From contig JAZRLQ010000208.1 of the NCBI GenBank assembly GCA_045646925.1, positions 1 through 13,050 of the forward strand: a stretch of 13,050 bases of DNA, given 5' to 3'. Both the position numbers and the translations under genes were made by a program. Positions 6,273 to 13,050 of the stretch are shown piece by piece. Under the pieces are notes generated by a model. That model saw nothing but the letters and a program-made list of their open reading frames with translations. It had not been told where the DNA came from and made no database searches. Position 1 is the stretch's first letter. Every line of letters starts with the position of its first letter. Source of the stretch: QALR01 sp045646925 (GTDB lineage Bacteria > Bacillota > Clostridia > Oscillospirales > CAG-272).

Positions 6273-7679
6273 ATGCATGAAAACAACGCAAGACTTGTTC
6301 GTATCGAGCTTTGCAACTATAAAAACGTCACTCGCGGGATTCTGGAAATGCCGTGCGCTGTGAATCGGGATTTTTCCTGCGACCGCGCGGAGATCCTCGG
6401 CATTTACGGACAGAACGGATCGGGAAAAACCGCCGTTATCGAGGCGCTTTCTCTCGCGAAGGATCTGATGTCCGCAGACCCGCTCCCCTTCGGCGCGGCG
6501 GATGGCATTGCGCAGACCGCAGAGGCATCCTCCTGCGCGCTTACGTTTTTCATCGGGGATGAAAACGAGGGAATCCTTGCGGAATACGCCTTCACCGTCA
6601 CCCGATCCCAAGACGCCGCAAGAGGCGTTCATATCAGCGAGGAAAAGCTCTCGTATCGCCCCGTCACGCAGGGAAAATCGTCTTCTCTCAAGCTTCTTTT
6701 GCATTACGAAGCAAACGGCAAGGGCAAATTTCTCTCGCCGAAATACCGCTATAGCGCCATCGCGAAAACGGAGGACGATGCCGTCGAGCTTGCCGTTTCA
6801 AGAAAGCTTTCCATACGAAACGCCACTTCCTTTCTTTTTTCGGAGGACGCGCGGCCGTTCTTGCTGCGCGCGCTGACGGATTCCGCCGACGATATGGCGC
6901 TGAAAACGATTCTGGAAACGCTTCCCCGCTATGCGCGACTCGGCTTTTTCGTCGTCGACTCCAACCATTCGGGCACCATTTCGCTCGGAGCGGTCATGCC
7001 GCTCGCTCTTCAGATCGACGGCGATGACCACACGCCCGATCACACCTTTCTCTCGCTCACAGAGCCGTCCGTTCAACCCGTTTCGACGTACGCGTTCATC
7101 AAACGCTCCGTCGCCTCCATCAACCACGTGCTCGGCGTTCTGATCCCCGGAATGTCCCTTTTCATCAAGGAATACGGCGGTCAGACCACGGAAGACGGAA
7201 GAGACGGTATGCGATTCGAGCTGCTCTCCGTCAGAGGAGAAACGAAAATTCCATTGAAATGCGAATCAGAGGGCATCAAAAAGCTCATCTCCGTGCTAAG
7301 CATTCTCATCGCCATGTATAACCATCCGTCCGTTCTCGTCGCGGTGGACGAATTCGACGCGGGCGTTTACGAATATCTTCTCGGCGAGATCCTCGGTATT
7401 CTGGAGGAAAACGGCAGAGGTCAGCTTCTCTTCACCTCCCACAACCTTCGTCCGCTGGAAATGATCGATCGAAAGGACATCATTTTCACAACGACCAATC
7501 CCAATAACCGCTACATCCGACTTTCCGGCGCAAAAGGCAATCTGCGCGATCAATATATCCGAAGCATTCACGTCGGCGGTCAGAAGGAGGAGCTGTACGG
7601 ATATTCCAATCCGCTTGAGATCGCGCGCGCGTTTCGTCTTGCCGGAAAAGAAGGCAGGACGAACAAAGAAGGGATGTGA
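6273..7679 (+). CDS. ABC-type AAA ATPase (AAA_15/21-like), candidate defence-module ATPase
   Basis: This 468-residue P-loop ATPase has the ABC/SMC-like layout seen in RloA, AriA and OLD proteins. The N-terminal strand LVRIELCNYKNV (8-19) is followed by Walker A GQNGSGKT (46-53). A variable middle region covers about 90-310. A signature-like SEGIKKLISVL (332-342), Walker B VLVAVDEFD (354-362, with D359 and E360) and a switch histidine in FTSHN (H390) complete the site. There is no TOPRIM domain in the C-terminus (391-468); that function seems to be supplied by the next gene, 6 nt downstream. The start is the ATG at 6273, with GAGGT 8 nt upstream; a nearby ATG at 6277 is out of frame. Codon usage and composition do not stand out from neighbours. 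By analogy it would be a cytoplasmic sensor or scaffold of a two-component anti-phage system. That role is inference. Confidence 0.85.
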   Translation: MHENNARLVRIELCNYKNVTRGILEMPCAVNRDFSCDRAEILGIYGQNGSGKTAVIEALSLAKDLMSADPLPFGAADGIAQTAEASSCALTFFIGDENEGILAEYAFTVTRSQDAARGVHISEEKLSYRPVTQGKSSSLKLLLHYEANGKGKFLSPKYRYSAIAKTEDDAVELAVSRKLSIRNATSFLFSEDARPFLLRALTDSADDMALKTILETLPRYARLGFFVVDSNHSGTISLGAVMPLALQIDGDDHTPDHTFLSLTEPSVQPVSTYAFIKRSVASINHVLGVLIPGMSLFIKEYGGQTTEDGRDGMRFELLSVRGETKIPLKCESEGIKKLISVLSILIAMYNHPSVLVAVDEFDAGVYEYLLGEILGILEENGRGQLLFTSHNLRPLEMIDRKDIIFTTTNPNNRYIRLSGAKGNLRDQYIRSIHVGGQKEELYGYSNPLEIARAFRLAGKEGRTNKEGM

Positions 7680-7685
7680 TCCTCT

Positions 7686-8402
7686 ATGACGGCGAACACA
7701 AAAAAGATCATTCTTTTTCTCGTTGAGGGCTCCACGGACAGCACCTCTCTCGGTCTTGTCATGTCACACATTCTGGAAAACGACGACGTTCGTTTTTACG
7801 TTCTCGGCGGCGATATGTGCTATCGTTATCACATCACCGACGACAACGCCGCCCGATCCGTCATGCGCTTCGTGAGCGGATTTCTCCAGCGGTACCGACT
7901 CAAAAAATCCGATATTCTGAAGATCGTTCACATCATCGACACCGACGGCGCGTTCATTCCGCCCGAACGGGTGATCTACGGCGGAAAGGAGCACGCGCGA
8001 TATAAGGAGACCTGCATTGAAACGCTCTCCGTCGATTCGTTGCGTTCGCGCAACGAAATGAAGACCGAAGCCGCGAAAGCGCTCTCCAAGCTCTCGCAGG
8101 TCGAAAAGATCCCATACGCCTTCTATTATTTCTCGCGCAACATCGAGCACGTTCTCCACGACCGCGCTGACTCTCTCTCGGGCAGAGAAAAGCGAGTCTA
8201 TTCGGAATCGTTCGAAAACACGTACGCCGACCACCCCGAAGAATTCATCAACTTCATCCGATCGAGAGAGGTCGCCGTCAGAGGCGGTTATTCGAAAACG
8301 TGGGAATATATCTTCCGCGGCACGAATTCTCTCAAACGCGGAAGCAATTTCGGGCTCTTCTTCGATTGGAATCCGAAAATTTCCGAGGAAGAACCGTCTT
8401 AA
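7686..8402 (+). CDS. Small TOPRIM-like protein paired with the ATPase (putative nuclease effector)
   Basis: I do not recognise a named family. The 238-residue protein has two spaced acidic motifs typical of TOPRIM folds: a hydrophobic strand ending in VEG (FLVEGSTD, E14) near the N-terminus, and a second strand ending in D-x-D (VHIIDTDG, D85 and D87). Later, FYYFSRNIEHVL (about 147-158, N152 and E154) resembles the N..E segment of RloB/DUF4435-like proteins. The C-terminal part (about 160-225) is basic and aromatic with no motif I can place. No signal peptide or membrane segment is seen. The ATG at 7686 follows the ATPase stop by 6 nt, and its Shine-Dalgarno (AAGAAGGG, 7666-7673) lies inside the ATPase gene, so translation is likely coupled. 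By analogy to AriB or the TOPRIM half of OLD nucleases it would be the nucleic-acid-cleaving effector. This is inferred from motifs and context. Confidence 0.7.
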   Translation: MTANTKKIILFLVEGSTDSTSLGLVMSHILENDDVRFYVLGGDMCYRYHITDDNAARSVMRFVSGFLQRYRLKKSDILKIVHIIDTDGAFIPPERVIYGGKEHARYKETCIETLSVDSLRSRNEMKTEAAKALSKLSQVEKIPYAFYYFSRNIEHVLHDRADSLSGREKRVYSESFENTYADHPEEFINFIRSREVAVRGGYSKTWEYIFRGTNSLKRGSNFGLFFDWNPKISEEEPS

Positions 8403-8414
8403 CATCGTTCAACA

Positions 8415-8454
8415 AAAACAGGGAGCTCTCCGCAAACGGAGCGCTCCCTGTTTT
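8415..8454. terminator. Bidirectional intrinsic terminator between convergent genes
   Basis: A long hairpin: outer arms 8415-8426 and 8443-8454 (AAAACAGGGAGC / GCTCCCTGTTTT, 12 bp), one T-C mismatch, inner 5-bp arms (8428-8432 and 8437-8441) and a CAAA loop. T-rich sequence follows on both strands (TTTTCTGTTT on plus, TTTTTGTT on minus), so it can end both the ATPase cassette and the glycosidase transcript. Confidence 0.93.
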
Positions 8455-8462
8455 CTGTTTCG

Positions 8463-10088
8463 TTATTCGAAAATGATTTCGAAAGAGGCTTTTCCATTGG
8501 GTTTACAATCGAAATTGATATAGTGAGAATCTCTGATCTGCTCAACGCTATAATTTTCAAAGGGCTCACCGTCGATCAGAAGCTTTTTGCATACTTTTCC
8601 GCTCGGCATGAGAATATGCGCGGAAATCTTTTTCGCGGGAGAATATATATCGTAACGCATTCCCTCTTCGGTCAGGATATATCTCACGTCGACCAAGGTC
8701 TGCGAAACCTCGTAACCCGTCAGATAGCGAAGCTCCTTATAGTGCGTAACGGGGAATTTGGGTGCAAAAAGGATCTCATCGTATCGGACGCCCATATCGT
8801 GAATTCCCGCCAAGCCTTCGTCAACGGCGCTGATAAACGCCGCCGCGCCCCAAGCGCTCGGACCGCCGTGCGGCTGCGGCGACGAATCGGGATAATAGAG
8901 GAAATAAACGTCGCCGTCGCGCTCCGCAAGCTTCATGAAGCGGCAGACGATATCCCAGCCGTAAGCCTCGTAGCCGTGATCAAAGGCAGCCCTCGCAAGC
9001 TCGCCCGCCGTAAAGGGCGAGATCGCGCCGTTGATGTACTTTCCCTTTTTGAAGCTTGCAAATTGCTCGTACGGCGGATCGATCGTAAACCATTCGGCAA
9101 ACAGAGACGTCGTTTCCCTGCGTTTTGCGTATTCGTCAATAATGCTTCCCGATTGCGCGTGATCCGTCAGTCCACGATTGACGTCGTACGTATTGGAAAG
9201 TGAAAGTCGTTCGCTTTCTTTATCATCCACCCCGTCGTGATTCAAATGCAGCTGATGGATAAAAAACTTCCCGTTCCAGAGGTATTTGAAAACGTTTTCA
9301 CGAAGCGTCTTTGCTCGCGCTTCCCATTCCTCTGCGGCCGTTTCATTTCCGAGTCTTCTGTTCATCCACGCAAGCTGGCGCATTGCCTGATATACGCCGG
9401 AGTTGTCGCCGTGCATGACCGACATCTTCGTGTCCGCTTCGACTCTTCTGTTGGTCATAGAATCATGCCAAGGCGTAAAATCCCACGTGTCTATCGTAAA
9501 AGCGCGCTTGACAAGCCCGCGTTCTGCGTCCCAACGCTTCGGATCGGATGTCACGTAACGGATTCCCTTTTCGAGCTTCGGCAGAACCCGCTTCAGCCAC
9601 GCATCGTCTCCCGTCGTTTTGTAAAGATAAACGGCGCCCTCCACAACGAGATATTCAATATCTGCCTCCAGCTCCAATCGTAGAAGATAAACGTTGTCCT
9701 CCGGATACATAACGCGGCAATCCTCGCGGCAAAAGGACCAATGCTCGTCATCCATCTGTTTGATCAATTCGTAATACTGTCCGTCTTCTCTTTGCGTATC
9801 GATAATAAAATTCAAAAAGGAGCCGAGATCGTATTCCCAATGGCGCATCGCCTTCATGATGTGAACGTGATCGCGGATCCAGTTTTTATCCGTCATCAGA
9901 ATTTTCCCGTCGATAAAAACGAGTGATCTGTCCGCATAGATATTGGTCCTCATTTTTTGCAAAAACAAGCCAAGCGCGGGATCCGTCGCGGTCAGCACGG
10001 ATGGAAAACCAAGCTCTCTGTTGTTGTACGTTCCGCAGGTCCTTCCGTCAGCGTACATGGACGGCAGTTTATGTTGGAATTCGATCAT
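8463..10088 (-). CDS. Cytoplasmic (alpha/alpha)6-barrel glycoside-hydrolase-like protein
   Basis: This 541-residue protein resembles six-hairpin glycosidases of the amylo-1,6-glucosidase, GH63 and GH78 type, but I cannot name its family. Supporting features are DKNWIRDH (67-74) followed by a helix and a Q-x-x-DG turn (DTQREDGQYYE, 97-107); GAVYLYKTTGDDAWLKR (151-167), typical barrel-helix text; TIDTWDFTPWHD (198-209), an acid-rich loop; GAISPFTAGELARAAFDHG (354-372); and GPSAWGAAAFISAVDEGLAGI (409-429). A C-terminal beta-rich segment (about 435-541) follows, beginning YDEILFAPKFP. No signal peptide, so it acts on imported oligosaccharides. Catalytic acids cannot be assigned from sequence alone. 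I chose the ATG at 10086-10088 with AAGGAG 10 nt upstream; an in-frame TTG two codons earlier (10092-10094) would leave only 4 nt. No transporter or sugar regulator adjoins it, so the substrate is unknown. Confidence 0.75.
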   Translation of the reverse strand: MIEFQHKLPSMYADGRTCGTYNNRELGFPSVLTATDPALGLFLQKMRTNIYADRSLVFIDGKILMTDKNWIRDHVHIMKAMRHWEYDLGSFLNFIIDTQREDGQYYELIKQMDDEHWSFCREDCRVMYPEDNVYLLRLELEADIEYLVVEGAVYLYKTTGDDAWLKRVLPKLEKGIRYVTSDPKRWDAERGLVKRAFTIDTWDFTPWHDSMTNRRVEADTKMSVMHGDNSGVYQAMRQLAWMNRRLGNETAAEEWEARAKTLRENVFKYLWNGKFFIHQLHLNHDGVDDKESERLSLSNTYDVNRGLTDHAQSGSIIDEYAKRRETTSLFAEWFTIDPPYEQFASFKKGKYINGAISPFTAGELARAAFDHGYEAYGWDIVCRFMKLAERDGDVYFLYYPDSSPQPHGGPSAWGAAAFISAVDEGLAGIHDMGVRYDEILFAPKFPVTHYKELRYLTGYEVSQTLVDVRYILTEEGMRYDIYSPAKKISAHILMPSGKVCKKLLIDGEPFENYSVEQIRDSHYINFDCKPNGKASFEIIFE

Positions 10089-10122
10089 TTTCAAATTGCT
10101 CCTTATTTTTCAAGATATAAGG

Positions 10123-10151
10123 ATTATACCAAAAACAAAGGAAAAAGTAAA
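10123..10151 (-). promoter_or_regulatory. Sigma-A promoter of the glycosidase gene
   Basis: On the minus strand: -35 TTTACT (10151-10146, 4 of 6 consensus), 17-nt spacer, -10 TATAAT (10128-10123) with an upstream TGG forming an extended -10. The ATG lies 34 nt downstream. Confidence 0.75.
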
Positions 10152-10209
10152 GTTATATTTTCCCTCTTTCCAAAATTGAATTTGAACAAACTGAAAATTC
10201 GTAATCTTA

Positions 10210-10239
10210 TTTATATAAAACGGTTGACAAATTATATAA
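10210..10239. promoter_or_regulatory. Two AT-rich palindromes around the RHH-clpB -35 (candidate operator)
   Basis: TTTATATAAA (10210-10219) and TTATATAA (10232-10239) are both perfect palindromes sharing the TTATATAA core. Their centres are 21 bp apart, two helical turns, and they bracket the -35 hexamer at 10224-10229. Paired boxes on one DNA face suit ribbon-helix-helix repressors, and the first gene of the operon encodes one. Autoregulation is inference; AT-rich palindromes can occur by chance. Confidence 0.4.
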
Positions 10240-10252
10240 GCGGATGTATAAT
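10224..10252 (+). promoter_or_regulatory. Consensus sigma-A promoter of the RHH-clpB operon
   Basis: TTGACA (10224-10229), 17-nt spacer, TATAAT (10247-10252): exact consensus at ideal spacing. The ATG of the RHH gene is 39 nt past the -10, with AAAAGGATG as ribosome binding site. I find no CIRCE repeat and no tandem GGTCAAA CtsR box around it. Confidence 0.88.
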
Positions 10253-10291
10253 AAAAGCGTAATCTAAAACGAAAAAGGATGTCGAAAACCA

Positions 10292-10930
10292 ATGAAAAAC
10301 GTCTATTCCATCGTGCTTTCCGCGGACGTCGTGGAAAAAATCGATCAACTCGCATATGAAAACGGCACCAACCGCTCCAATATGATCAATCAGATCCTCG
10401 CAGAATACGTTTCCTACACCACTCCCGAAAAGCGCTTCCGCGAAATTTTTCTCCGCATGGAAAGCTTGCTTGCGGCAAGCGCCTTCAAGGCGCAGGAGCC
10501 GTCGGACACCATGCTGTCTCTTCGCTCCGCGCTCGCATACAAATACAATCCGACGGTAAAATATAACGTGGAGCTTTATCGCGGAACCGGCGCTGAGATC
10601 GGCGAGCTTCGCGTTTCGCTCCGTACGCAGAACGCAGGGCTGATCCTCTATATGACGGAATTTTACCGTCTCTGGAGCGCGATCGAAATGAAATACCGCG
10701 GTCATATTCCCTTTGCCATTTCGGACGGAAAATATTCCCGCAAATTGATCCTGCAAAACTGCTCGGGCGCAAGAGAGATCGATCTCGGAGAAGTCATCGC
10801 CGCATATGTCAAGGCTTTTGACAAGGCGTTGAAGGTCTTCTTCGCTCATATCCAATATCCCGAAAAAAGCGCGATCGAAGCCGAAGTCATTTATCGCGAC
10901 TATCTCGCAAAAAATCCCATTCTGGCATAA
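10292..10930 (+). CDS. Ribbon-helix-helix DNA-binding protein with unassigned C-terminal domain
   Basis: Residues 1-42 have the MetJ/Arc/CopG pattern: a short beta strand (YSIVLSA, 5-11), helix A (DVVEKIDQLAYENG) and, after the turn TNRS, helix B (NMINQILAEYVSY). RHH proteins dimerise through the strand and read DNA with it. The remaining 170 residues are much longer than a simple CopG repressor. They contain mixed beta segments (KYNVELYRG, ELRVSLRTQNAGLILYM), an aromatic helix (EFYRLWSAIEMKY) and a helical tail (VIAAYVKAFDKALKVFFAHI). I cannot place this part; it may bind a ligand or partner. The ATG is at 10292, with AAGGA about 12 nt upstream, a slightly long gap. The gene ends 24 nt before clpB and shares its promoter. 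A role as (auto)regulator of clpB expression is inferred from position and the palindromes in the promoter. Confidence 0.75.
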   Translation: MKNVYSIVLSADVVEKIDQLAYENGTNRSNMINQILAEYVSYTTPEKRFREIFLRMESLLAASAFKAQEPSDTMLSLRSALAYKYNPTVKYNVELYRGTGAEIGELRVSLRTQNAGLILYMTEFYRLWSAIEMKYRGHIPFAISDGKYSRKLILQNCSGAREIDLGEVIAAYVKAFDKALKVFFAHIQYPEKSAIEAEVIYRDYLAKNPILA

Positions 10931-10954
10931 AAACGAAAGAAAGTGAGAGAAGCT

Positions 10955-13050
<2,096 letters not shown>

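Noticed and set aside
6273..8402. Horizontally acquired island with atypical composition
   Set aside because: By eye, base and codon use of the ATPase cassette match the flanking genes, and there are no flanking repeats, integrase or tRNA site, so transfer is not supported by the sequence alone.
7764..8405. Minus-strand open frame opposite the TOPRIM-like gene, considered as an antitoxin or the true gene
   Set aside because: The plus-strand frame carries VEG and DTDG motifs, a coupled ribosome binding site and a terminator; the antisense frame starts with no promoter and runs into the terminator from the wrong side.
10089..10094. In-frame TTG start of the glycosidase
   Set aside because: The AAGGAG would be only 4 nt away, while the ATG at 10088 has a workable 10-nt spacing.
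10095..10291. CIRCE or CtsR operator ahead of the RHH-clpB operon
   Set aside because: No TTAGCACTC/GAGTGCTAA repeat and no tandem GGTCAAA boxes were found in this interval on either strand.

Overview
The window looks like a chromosomal segment of a low-to-mid GC Firmicute, most likely an uncultured clostridial lineage. Reasons: near-consensus sigma-A promoters, extended -10 elements of the TGGTATAAT type, purine-rich AAAGGAG-like ribosome binding sites, an S-layer homology (SLH) protein, and a trmN6-rsmI-metG order that recalls the yabB-yabC(rsmI)-metS region of Bacillus. No rRNA, tRNA, IS element, transposase or CRISPR array was seen. No gene-free stretch exceeds 300 bases; the two largest gaps (6037-6272 and 10089-10291) each hold divergent promoters.

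Left part, minus strand (4482 down to 1): a tightly packed housekeeping cluster read in the order SpoU/TrmH-like RNA methyltransferase, TrmN6/YabB-like N6-adenine methyltransferase, rsmI (16S rRNA C1402 2'-O-methyltransferase), nagA (GlcNAc-6-P deacetylase) and metG (methionyl-tRNA synthetase, cut by the window edge). The first three overlap or nearly so, and the theme is RNA modification and translation, with an amino-sugar catabolism gene in between. Upstream, also on the minus strand, are a small membrane-anchored SLH-repeat protein (5245-4580) and a membrane-anchored protein with what looks like a degenerate NERD nuclease fold (6036-5338).

Middle, plus strand (6273-8402): a two-gene cassette behind a perfect-consensus promoter, consisting of an ABC-type AAA ATPase (AAA_15/21-like) followed 6 nt later by a small protein with TOPRIM-like motifs. 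This layout resembles split OLD-type, PARIS-like or RloA/RloB-like anti-phage modules and is the best candidate for a little-described system. It ends at a strong bidirectional terminator shared with the convergent gene that follows.

Right part: a cytoplasmic (alpha/alpha)6-barrel glycoside-hydrolase-like protein on the minus strand (10088-8463), then divergently a plus-strand operon of a ribbon-helix-helix DNA-binding protein with an unassigned C-terminal domain (10292-10930) and clpB, the Hsp100 disaggregase (10955 to the window edge). I see no CIRCE or CtsR box ahead of this operon. Two AT-rich palindromes exactly 21 bp apart flank the -35 element, which makes the RHH protein a plausible local regulator of clpB.
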